A DNA stretch of 64,000 bases from Methanobrevibacter sp. (lineage in GTDB: Archaea; Methanobacteriota; Methanobacteria; Methanobacteriales; Methanobacteriaceae): positions 1 through 64,000 of the forward strand of contig JAGCBE010000113.1 in assembly GCA_017652345.1 (NCBI GenBank), written 5' to 3'. Position 1 is the first letter of the stretch; every line of letters begins with the position of its first letter. Shown in pieces: positions 46,103 through 52,447 of the stretch. Both the position numbers and the translations under genes were made by a program. The notes beneath the pieces are model-generated. The model worked only from the letters and a program-made list of their open reading frames with translations, had not been told where the DNA came from and did no database searches.

Positions 46103-46175
46103 GGGAATTTAACTCAGTTGGTAGAGTAGCGCCCCTTTAAGGCGTTAGTCATGCGTTCGAGCCGCATAATTCCCA
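46103..46175 (+). tRNA. tRNA-Lys (TTT)
   Basis: Acceptor GGGAATT/AATTCCC, D stem ACTC/GAGT, T arm ATGCG/CGCAT. The anticodon loop reads CCTTTAA, so TTT is preceded by C at position 33, where T is nearly universal. Confidence 0.85.
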
Positions 46176-46220
46176 TTCATATCTAAAACCCTATAATGGG
46201 TGTCCTTACCTTCTAAAATA

Positions 46221-46300
46221 GAAAAACATAGCAGCGATGTTTTATTGGTCTTTAGGTTACTCCTTTACCATAGACTGGGTTTTAGTAACTGCACTTTTTT
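46221..46300 (+). ncRNA. Structured element B (pseudoknot-like, copy 2)
   Basis: Hairpin AAACAT/ATGTTT (46224-46229 with 46237-46242), loop AGCAGCG. GCAG in the loop pairs with CTGC at 46289-46292. Between them a GTCT/AGAC helix replaces the shorter hairpin of copy 1. A T run follows (46295-46300). It sits 60 bp before the gene at 46362. Confidence 0.5.
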
Positions 46301-46361
46301 AGTTAATAAGTGGTTAATTCCACTTAAATAAAATTTATTAAAGTTAATGGAGGAAAAGAAA

Positions 46362-47018
46362 ATGCAGAAGTACACAATGACAGTTCATGAAGGTCTGGCA
46401 GAGCTTAAAATTCTTGGCCAGAGAATTGAAAAGGAACTTGCATCAAATGCATTTATCATGATCAACAAGCACGCAAACACAAAAATTGATGGAATGTCTA
46501 TTGCGGACTGTCAAAAAGTCTTGAAAGCATCTATGCAGAAGGTGAATGATCTTATTAATCGCAGAAATGCAATTAAGCAAGCAATTACTAAGAGTAATGC
46601 GGTAACAGAAATTACTCTTACAAAAGATAATGGTAATTCTGTAACAATGACAGTAGCAGAAGTAATTGAATATAAGAATGTTGGTATTATGTACCTTGAA
46701 AAACTTCTTAGCACTCTTTCTTCGCAGTATGCAAGAGTGACTAGAGAGATGAAGTTGAAGAATGATGCACTTACACAGGAGGCCGATAGATATGTAGTTG
46801 GACTCTTTGGAAGTAAGGATGGAAATGGAATTTCAGCAGATGTAATTGAAAACTCCAGAAATTCTTATATTGAAGCAAATACCATTGATCTTATTGATCC
46901 GAATAAGGTTATGAATAAAATCAATGACCTAAAGGAAGAACTTGATTTTTACAATACAAAAGTTGATGCTGCGCTTAGTACATCTAATGCAGTAACAACG
47001 ATTGAATTTGAAGTTTGA
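46362..47018 (+). CDS. Hypothetical coiled-coil protein inside the tRNA cluster
   Basis: A 218-residue helical protein (GLAELKILGQRIEKELA, then LKEELDFYNTKVDAAL) with a central beta hairpin (EITLTKDNGNSVTMTV). No family recognised. ATG 46362 follows the GGAGG that overlaps an upstream ATG at 46347, so the latter is not the start. Codon use is C/G-enriched, like the tube and SSB genes, suggesting strong expression. It is the only protein gene between tRNAs. Confidence 0.7.
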   Translation: MQKYTMTVHEGLAELKILGQRIEKELASNAFIMINKHANTKIDGMSIADCQKVLKASMQKVNDLINRRNAIKQAITKSNAVTEITLTKDNGNSVTMTVAEVIEYKNVGIMYLEKLLSTLSSQYARVTREMKLKNDALTQEADRYVVGLFGSKDGNGISADVIENSRNSYIEANTIDLIDPNKVMNKINDLKEELDFYNTKVDAALSTSNAVTTIEFEV

Positions 47019-47043
47019 GTATTTGACAGATACATGAACTAAA

Positions 47044-47438
47044 TGTGTGATTGCAACACGAAAACTTTAAATTAGGATTCGCTTTTCTTTGTGCGTTAAT
47101 CAAAGAGATTTATTCTTATTCCTGAAGAATATTGAATTTTAAATGGTAAAACATCCCAGATCGGGGCGTTGTGGTTCGACTCCACTTCATCTAAAAGTTC
47201 AAAGAATAAATCTCAAAGGTTAAAGCTATAAAACTCAAATTTCAACAGCTATCTTCGGATAGTTCTAAATAAAGTTTATGCAGAGTAGGTGAGTTTGATA
47301 GCATATGTTTATGATGCTAAAGCAATCTTACCGAATTAAAGCACAAAGACAAAAGTTTTACAAAATCCACGGTTAAAGGTTAATGGAGCCAATCCTATGA
47401 TCCTAAAGAATACCTCGTGGCAGTGTTGTAATCACATA
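47044..47438 (+). ncRNA. Large structured RNA domain (395 nt)
   Basis: No protein gene. Positions 47044-47059 pair with 47423-47438 in a 16-bp helix with two G-U pairs, closing 395 nt. Inside are a perfect 13-bp helix (47105-47117 with 47202-47214), a CTATC-TTCG-GATAG hairpin with a stable tetraloop, TAGCAT/ATGCTA and CCACG/CGTGG. It ends 5 nt before tRNA-Met. Large ornate RNAs (ROOL, GOLLD) are known from phage tRNA clusters, but I cannot assign this one to a family. Confidence 0.6.
47135..47200 (+). pseudogene. tRNA-like remnant within the large RNA
   Basis: A T-arm-like GTGG-TTCGACT-CCAC and a D-arm-like TTTTAAATGGTAAAA align with the tRNA-Gly at 47830, but anticodon and acceptor stems are poor. 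It is enclosed by the 13-bp helix. Confidence 0.4.
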
Positions 47439-47443
47439 TATAA

Positions 47444-47518
47444 GGGTTGCTAGCTCAATCGGTTAGTAGCATCTGGCTCATAACCAGGGGGTTCTGGGTT
47501 CGAGTCCCAGGCAGCCCA
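47444..47518 (+). tRNA. tRNA-Met (CAT)
   Basis: Acceptor GGGTTGC/GCAGCCC, anticodon loop CTCATAA with CAT, T arm CTGGG/CCCAG. The paired acceptor end and anticodon stem argue against an initiator. A lysidine-modified tRNA-Ile2 cannot be excluded. Confidence 0.88.
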
Positions 47519-47829
47519 TTCATTCAGAACCATGCTAAATATTTAATTGCCCTGATTTCTATATGAAAAATAGAAACAAAGAAACAAGCAGATCTTGCGG
47601 AGAACGGTTTAGAACCTATAAGTGGTTGAGGGCTTTCACTTATTTTATAGTCATAAGCCGTCAATAAAGGAAAAAACTTCCTGTGCGCATGAGACGGTGG
47701 AAAAACGCAACCTGAGTGAAGATTAAAGACCGGTTGGTGGTTTAAATCAGCACTGTAAATCCACGATACTATCTGATCAATAGTGCAGAGTGGTAGGTGT
47801 CCGGTTTGAGAAAGGTAAAAACCACATTT
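47519..47829 (+). other. Structured spacer (311 nt) before tRNA-Gly
   Basis: No gene supported. Predicted helices include ATAAGTG/CACTTAT, GCCCT/AGGGC, TTTCTAT/ATAGAAA, GCACT/AGTGC and AGACCGG/CCGGTTT (47727-47733 with 47801-47807). An ORF on the minus strand here is an antisense artefact of the tRNA. Confidence 0.4.
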
Positions 47830-47900
47830 GCAGATGTAGTTTAACGGTAAAACATTAGCCTTCCAAGCTGAGGTCGTGGGTTCAACTCCCATCATCTGCT
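47830..47900 (+). tRNA. tRNA-Gly (TCC)
   Basis: Acceptor GCAGATG/CATCTGC, D stem GTTT/AAAC, anticodon loop CTTCCAA with TCC, T arm GTGGG/CCCAT. Confidence 0.93.
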
Positions 47901-47940
47901 TTTGAATTATTTTTTAATGATTCAATTAAAAATTTAATAC

Positions 47941-48262
47941 GCTGCTGTGGTGGAATTGGCAGACACAAGGGACTTTAATGTTTGTACGCATATCAATGTG
48001 CGTCTGCGGTTTATTCGCAGAGAGTGCTCACAGAGAAATCTGTGAAGTAGAAGTCGGCTAAAACGGCGAAGGCACAAACAGAACGCCGTGCTAACCCATT
48101 CGGGTGAGTGTAGAGACTTTACACCGACTACCTAAGTCCGAAAGGATATGGTAAAGACCAAGTCCAGACTACAACACACATTCAGTGTGGCTATGGTAAC
48201 ATAGAGTAGTACGAAAATCCCTCGCTGGATACAGCATACCGGTTCAAGTCCGGTCAGCAGCA
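47941..48262 (+). tRNA. tRNA-Leu (TAA) split by a group I intron
   Basis: Exons 47941-47975 and 48214-48262 join to a Leu tRNA with long variable arm: acceptor GCTGCTG/CAGCAGC, anticodon stem AGGGA/TCCCT, loop CTTAAAA with TAA, T arm CCGGT/CCGGT region with TTCAAGT loop. The split falls between the first and second anticodon bases. Confidence 0.9.
47976..48213 (+). mobile_element. Group I self-splicing intron (238 nt)
   Basis: The upstream exon ends in T and the intron ends in G, as group I introns require. Core helices visible: ACGGCG/CGCCGT, GTCGG/CCGAC (48053-48057 with 48124-48128), CTTTAC/GTAAAG (48117-48122 with 48151-48156), TCC-GAAA-GGA, and CTATG-GTAA-CATAG near the 3' end. AGAGACT at 48112-48118 is the conserved core. 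Position matches the cyanobacterial/plastid tRNA-Leu(UAA) intron. No endonuclease gene. Confidence 0.9.
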
Positions 48263-48267
48263 TTTAA

Positions 48268-48342
48268 CGGGATGTAGATCAGTTTGGCTAGATCACCACA
48301 TTTGGGATGTGGGAGTCGCAGGTTCAAATCCTGTCATCCCGA
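48268..48342 (+). tRNA. tRNA-Pro (TGG)
   Basis: Acceptor CGGGATG/CATCCCG, D stem GATC/GATC, anticodon stem CCACA/TGTGG with loop TTTGGGA (TGG), T arm with TTCAAAT loop. Confidence 0.93.
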
Positions 48343-48371
48343 TTAAGGTTTAACGAGCCTACAAAGTCGTA

Positions 48372-48491
48372 CCCTTACCTTATGAAGACCTTATTGTTGT
48401 GAAACAAAAAGAGTTCGCAAATAAGCATTGGAAGATGCTTGGGAATGAAGGTGCCAACATGAGCACCGTGAGCGTATCGGATGGGGTAAGG
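48372..48491 (+). ncRNA. Structured RNA element (120 nt)
   Basis: Closed by CCTTACC/GGTAAGG (48373-48379 with 48485-48491, extended by two G-T pairs). Inside, AAGCAT/ATGCTT and GTGC/GCAC hairpins. No family recognised. Confidence 0.5.
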
Positions 48492-48506
48492 AAACTCCCT
48501 CAAAAA

Positions 48507-48577
48507 TGCCTGTTAATGAAGTGGTAACATGGGAGCCTTTGAAGCTCTAATCGTTGGTTCGAATCCAACACAGGCAA
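48507..48577 (+). tRNA. tRNA-Gln (TTG)
   Basis: Acceptor TGCCTGT/ACAGGCA, anticodon stem GGAGC/GCTCT with loop CTTTGAA (TTG), T arm TTGG/CCAA with TTCGAAT loop. Only three bases separate it from tRNA-Glu. Confidence 0.93.
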
Positions 48578-48580
48578 TTT

Positions 48581-48655
48581 GGCCCTATCGTCTAGTCTGG
48601 TCTAGGACGTAAGATTTTCATTCTTAAAACATGGGTTCGAATCCCGTTAGGGTCA
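48581..48655 (+). tRNA. tRNA-Glu (TTC)
   Basis: Acceptor GGCCCTA/TAGGGTC (one G-T), anticodon stem TAAGA/TCTTA with loop TTTTCAT (TTC), T arm GGG/CCC with TTCGAAT loop. Confidence 0.9.
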
Positions 48656-48827
48656 CTAGGTAAATCTCCTGTAGACAAGAATTAAAAGTCGAGAAGAAAA
48701 TACAGCCACTATCACTGGAACACTTGGAGAACCAACTCCATCAACAAGGTTGTGAAATCCAGATGTGGATGCGTAAGGTTGAAACTACTTACCAGGACTG
48801 ATTGCCTATTTTATAGTATATTTGTAA
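48656..48827 (+). other. Structured spacer before tRNA-Arg
   Basis: No gene. Hairpins TGGAG/CTCCA, ATCCA/TGGAT and GTAAG/CTTAC suggest folded RNA of about 170 nt. Confidence 0.35.
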
Positions 48828-48901
48828 GCCCGAATAATTCAGATGGATAGAATGCGGTCCTTCTAAGACTGACGTCGGGGGTTCAAGTCCCTCTTCGGGT
48901 G
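48828..48901 (+). tRNA. tRNA-Arg (TCT)
   Basis: Acceptor GCCCGAA/TTCGGGT (one G-T at the end), anticodon stem CGGTC/GACTG with loop CTTCTAA (TCT), T arm GGG/CCC with TTCAAGT loop. Decodes AGA, a frequent Arg codon in this AT-rich phage. Confidence 0.92.
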
Positions 48902-48907
48902 TTCTTA

Positions 48908-48955
48908 AAATGATAATTGTTTGTAGGTTTAGAGATTATCATTTGTTCTTTTTGT
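48908..48955 (+). terminator. Terminator of the tRNA operon
   Basis: AAATGATAAT/ATTATCATTT (48908-48917 with 48935-48944), 17-nt loop, then GTTCTTTTTG. Confidence 0.75.
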
Positions 48956-49017
48956 TGGTTTAATTGCATATTTCTTTCGTGCAGGAATGTGCCTCCTTTG
49001 AGCAGAAAAACCTACTG

Positions 49018-49111
49018 CCGGAACAACACCTTTGGTGAAAGGTAACAAAGTTACCTGACTCTTGCAAGTTGTCTTAGACCTCCATTCTTTACAACTTGCA
49101 AGAGTTTCCGG
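49018..49111 (+). ncRNA. Cloverleaf-like structured leader (94 nt)
   Basis: CCGGAA/TTCCGG (49018-49023 with 49106-49111) closes three hairpins: CACC/GGTG, GGTAAC-AAA-GTTACC, and a perfect 15-bp stem (49058-49072 with 49091-49105). The four-way layout resembles a tRNA outline, but it lacks T-loop and anticodon features. It sits just upstream of the AAGGAGG of the next gene, after the tRNA terminator, so it may be a regulatory leader. Confidence 0.6.
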
Positions 49112-49137
49112 AAAATAAAAAACAAGGAGGATTAAAT

Positions 49138-49680
49138 ATGTTAGTAGATAAAAATGTTTCACTTTTGGACGAACTAATTCAAGTGTCAGAAACTGCAATA
49201 GATGCACACAGATATATTGATCAACTTGAACAAGAAATTGCGGAACTAAAGAGCAATCCAGATTTAGTTAGTAAGGACAAAAATCAATATATAACAACAC
49301 TTCCTCACATAATAACAACTATTTATCGTCCTTCATATAACTATGTAAAAAGCAATCAGAAATGTAATAAGTGCAAAGACGGGTTTATTAAAGTAGAAGA
49401 TTCGTTTTATACAAGAACAAAGATTTGTGACTGTCAAAAGAAAGTTCTTAACTATTTTGTTCAGGAATTAAGCGCAATATCAGTATCCTGTATTGTTAAT
49501 AAGGAAGAAACAGTAACATATGATTGTATTCCAAAAGGAAGTAATGATACTATTATTTCGGTAAATAGGAAGTATATTTATAACTCGTTTAATAAGAAAC
49601 ATTTATCATTAGATATTGGTAATGTTTTTTATACAAACAAAGAAGATTGTGAAGAATTTTGCAGGAGGAAAAATAAATGA
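49138..49680 (+). CDS. Hypothetical protein with zinc-ribbon-like motif
   Basis: A 180-residue protein. The N-terminal 40 residues are helical (ETAIDAHRYIDQLEQEIAEL). CNKCKDGFIKVEDSFY then CDCQK near residues 80-105 gives CxxC...CxC, a probable zinc site. Function unknown. ATG 49138 is 7 nt after AAGGAGG; a longer frame start at 49096 lies in the 15-bp stem. It overlaps the next gene by four bases. Confidence 0.65.
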   Translation: MLVDKNVSLLDELIQVSETAIDAHRYIDQLEQEIAELKSNPDLVSKDKNQYITTLPHIITTIYRPSYNYVKSNQKCNKCKDGFIKVEDSFYTRTKICDCQKKVLNYFVQELSAISVSCIVNKEETVTYDCIPKGSNDTIISVNRKYIYNSFNKKHLSLDIGNVFYTNKEDCEEFCRRKNK

Positions 49681-50081
49681 AAATGAAGGGTGAACCACTA
49701 GAGGTAAAGTTTACGCACGTTGAAAATGGAACAATTAAAAAGACCATTGCAAGATGCACTATTCAGGATTCAAATGTACCGCTCGCTGTTTACCATGAAT
49801 TTTTTGAGCTGTTTGAACCAGAGATGAATAAGGTTGTTTCATACTATCCGTCTGTAAGATTGTATGCTGAGACAACCTGTGCTCCAGATGATACATATGA
49901 TCCGGTAATTGGTGAAAAAATTGCCAGGAAGAAGATTATGAAGAAATTCATGTCAATGGTTCGACAAGCCGCTGATAAAAAGATTGCAGACCTAAACAAA
50001 CAGCTTGTTAAATGCACAGAGCTTAAAAAGTTTGCCGCAAAAAGTGAAATTAAAATCATTGAATATTTAAAGGATCAATGA
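49677..50081 (+). CDS. Hypothetical protein
   Basis: A 134-residue protein with a beta-rich first half (LEVKFTHVENGTIKKTIARC) and a basic helical second half (ADKKIADLNKQLVKCTELKK). No family recognised. ATG overlaps the preceding stop (ATGA), with AGGAGG upstream, so translation is coupled. Confidence 0.65.
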   Translation: MKMKGEPLEVKFTHVENGTIKKTIARCTIQDSNVPLAVYHEFFELFEPEMNKVVSYYPSVRLYAETTCAPDDTYDPVIGEKIARKKIMKKFMSMVRQAADKKIADLNKQLVKCTELKKFAAKSEIKIIEYLKDQ

Positions 50082-50082
50082 T

Positions 50083-50415
50083 ATGAATAAAAAACCAAAC
50101 AGATATTACAGCGATAAACAGGAAAAAAGAACTGCTAAGAACCTAAATGCTAAAGTACAAACAAGCAGTGGTTCAAGTAAGTTCCTAAAGGGCGATGTGG
50201 TATCATCAAACTGTTTGATTGAATGTAAAACAATGACGGAAGAAAAGAAATCGTTTTCAATTAAAAAAGAGTGGTTGGATAAAATAGATGAACAATGTTT
50301 TGCAATGGGTAAGAGATATCCAATACTTGCATTTGATTTCGGTGGTAATGAAAATTATTACATTTTAAATGAAACAGTGATGAAGAAATTCATTGAATTT
50401 TTGGATAATGAATAA
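50083..50415 (+). CDS. PD-(D/E)XK-type nuclease-like protein (Holliday junction resolvase-like)
   Basis: A 110-residue basic protein with the active-site pattern GSSKFLKGDVVSSNCLIECKTM (D...E-x-K), then SFSIKKEWLDKIDEQCFAMG and YPILAFDFGG. This resembles small phage Holliday-junction/endonuclease proteins. It would be the second possible resolvase in the window, besides the RecU-like one at 39964. A terminator follows. Confidence 0.7.
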   Translation: MNKKPNRYYSDKQEKRTAKNLNAKVQTSSGSSKFLKGDVVSSNCLIECKTMTEEKKSFSIKKEWLDKIDEQCFAMGKRYPILAFDFGGNENYYILNETVMKKFIEFLDNE

Positions 50416-50420
50416 GAATT

Positions 50421-50458
50421 AAAAGTGCTATCATAAAATACATGATAGCACTTTTTTC
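50421..50458 (+). terminator. Rho-independent terminator
   Basis: A perfect 14-bp stem (50421-50434 with 50442-50455), 7-nt loop, and a T run. Confidence 0.92.
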
Positions 50459-50488
50459 TAAAATTCTTAGATAAATTTTAAAAAACAC

Positions 50489-50517
50489 TTGACTTTTTTA
50501 CTTTAATATGTTATAAT
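50489..50517 (+). promoter_or_regulatory. Sigma-A-type promoter (clamp loader operon)
   Basis: TTGACT, 17-bp spacer, TATAAT with upstream TGT. Confidence 0.9.
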
Positions 50518-50566
50518 GTATATGTGAAATTGTAATAATTCACTATAAATTTTAGGAGGTTTACAT

Positions 50567-51595
50567 ATGCCAACATTAGCAGTTAAGCACAGACCGAAAA
50601 CATGGGAAGAGGTAGTTGAACAAAATGTTATTAAAGCTATACTTCAAAATCAAATAAACAATAATACCGTTAAGAATTGTTATCTTTTCTGTGGACCAGC
50701 GGGCACCGGAAAGACGACCAACGCACGTTTATTTGTTAAATATCTAAATGGTGGATCTTTAACAAATGTAACAGAACTTGACGCTGCATCACATAATGGC
50801 GTGGAGGATATAAGAAAATTAACAGAGGATTCACATTATAAACCGATTGGAACAAAATATAGGGCATATATCATTGATGAGTGTCATGTTTTAAGTGGAC
50901 AAGCTTGGCAGGCATTTTTGAAGGAGTTGGAAGAACCAACACCTACAAGTATTTTCGTTTTTTGTACTACCGACCCTCAGAAAATTCCAGCAACAATTAT
51001 TTCAAGAGTTCAGAGATATGACTTTAAGAAGATAACTCATGGAGGAATTGTAAACAGACTAAAGTACATTATTGATGCTGAGAACAATGAGGGAAATAAT
51101 TATACCTATGAAGAGGATGCTATTTCTTATATTGCTAAACTAGCAGATGGAGGAATGAGAGATAGCATCACTCTTCTAGAAAAAACACTTGCTTATGATC
51201 CAAAGGTTACAATGGAATCAGTAACAAAAGCTCTTGGAACATTAGACTATACAACAATGTTTGATCTAACTGATTGTATTTGTAAAATGGATAAAAAAGG
51301 AACTATAGAAATTATTGAAACAACATATAGAAACGGTCTTGATTTAAAACAGTTTATTAAGAATTATAATTATTTTGTTTTAGACCTTTGCAAATATGAC
51401 TTGTTTAGAGACTTTGAATATTTGCAGATACCTTCAACATACTCAAATAGGGTTAATAAATATACCAAAGATGATTTTGCATTTTTTATTTCACTGTTAA
51501 ATGAAGTTATTAACCTAAATACCACTATTAAATGGGAGTCAACACCGAAGCCAATTATTGAATCTACATTTGTACTTCTTTGCTCGGAGGGTTAA
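50567..51595 (+). CDS. dnaX: Clamp loader gamma/tau-like subunit (DnaX)
   Basis: A 342-residue AAA+ protein. HRPKTWEEVVEQ at the start, Walker A FCGPAGTGKTTNAR near residue 45, ELDAASHNGVEDIR, Walker B AYIIDECHVLSGQAW near 105, SIFVFCTTDPQKIPATIISRVQRY (sensor 1 and Arg finger). It is the ATP motor that opens the sliding clamp. The C-terminal tau extension of bacterial DnaX is absent. The delta' and delta genes follow directly. Confidence 0.9.
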   Translation: MPTLAVKHRPKTWEEVVEQNVIKAILQNQINNNTVKNCYLFCGPAGTGKTTNARLFVKYLNGGSLTNVTELDAASHNGVEDIRKLTEDSHYKPIGTKYRAYIIDECHVLSGQAWQAFLKELEEPTPTSIFVFCTTDPQKIPATIISRVQRYDFKKITHGGIVNRLKYIIDAENNEGNNYTYEEDAISYIAKLADGGMRDSITLLEKTLAYDPKVTMESVTKALGTLDYTTMFDLTDCICKMDKKGTIEIIETTYRNGLDLKQFIKNYNYFVLDLCKYDLFRDFEYLQIPSTYSNRVNKYTKDDFAFFISLLNEVINLNTTIKWESTPKPIIESTFVLLCSEG

Positions 51596-51598
51596 ATC

Positions 51599-52447
51599 AT
51601 GTATGTTTGTGGGCAAAAGAAACTTCTTGAAAGAATAGATAAACTCATTGATAATAACCTTTTTCCAAGGTTTATCATTCTTGTTGGAAATAGAGGTTGT
51701 GGTAAGAAAGTATTATCTGATTACATCGCAAGAAAACTCGAAGCAAATTTTGTTCCATGTGGAACAAAGGCAGACGAAGTAAAGGATGTAATTTTTAATT
51801 CATATACTGTGTCCGAAAAGACATTATATATGTTTTTTGATTGTGATGATATGTCGGTTAATGCAAAAAATGCCCTTTTAAAAGTTACAGAAGAGCCACC
51901 AAACAATTCATATTTCGTAATGACCGTAACAGATTTGTCAACAGTTTTGGAAACACTTATTAGCAGAGGAACGGTTTTTAATACAGAACCGTATACTATA
52001 GATGATTTAAAAGAATTTATTGAGTATAAAAAGTACGAATTTACTGAGGACGAGAAGAAGATTATATACCAAATTTGCACCTGTCCTGAAGAGGTAATAA
52101 ACGCAAAGGATAATAATGTAAAAGAAGTATATGATCTTGCAGATAAATTTATTCAGTTTATAGGTTCCGCAAATATGGCAAACGAGCTAAAAATAGCAAC
52201 GATGTTAAACCTGAAAAAAGATCAAACTGATAAAATTGATCCAATCGTATTTCTAAGATGTATTATGTTATGCTGTAATTCCTATTTATATGATTCTAGC
52301 AAAGAGGATGTTAAGATATTTGACTCTATTATTAAGGAAACAAGTAAGGCTCTGGTCGATTTGTCAAAAAAGAGTTTTAACAAGCAGATGGTTATTGATA
52401 ACTGGATTATATCAACACATCTAAAAGTATCTGGAGGTGAATTTTAA
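51599..52447 (+). CDS. holB: Clamp loader delta'-like subunit
   Basis: A 282-residue protein with a degenerate AAA+ core: LVGNRGCGKKVLSDYIARKL (P-loop ending GKK), FFDCDDMSVNAKNALLKVTEEPPNNSY and VLETLISRGTVF. A weak P-loop with retained SRG motif is typical of delta', the stator of the clamp loader. ATG 51599 lies 3 bp after dnaX, with GGAGG upstream. Confidence 0.75.
   Translation: MYVCGQKKLLERIDKLIDNNLFPRFIILVGNRGCGKKVLSDYIARKLEANFVPCGTKADEVKDVIFNSYTVSEKTLYMFFDCDDMSVNAKNALLKVTEEPPNNSYFVMTVTDLSTVLETLISRGTVFNTEPYTIDDLKEFIEYKKYEFTEDEKKIIYQICTCPEEVINAKDNNVKEVYDLADKFIQFIGSANMANELKIATMLNLKKDQTDKIDPIVFLRCIMLCCNSYLYDSSKEDVKIFDSIIKETSKALVDLSKKSFNKQMVIDNWIISTHLKVSGGEF

Noticed and set aside
47044..47438. 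Naming the large RNA as ROOL or GOLLD
   Set aside because: The context fits, but length and motifs cannot be matched without a covariance model, so only the structure is reported.
47524..47895. 123-codon ORF on the minus strand (starts MMGVEPTTSAW)
   Set aside because: It is antisense to tRNA-Gly and the structured spacer. This kind of peptide is a well-known artefact of reading a tRNA complement.
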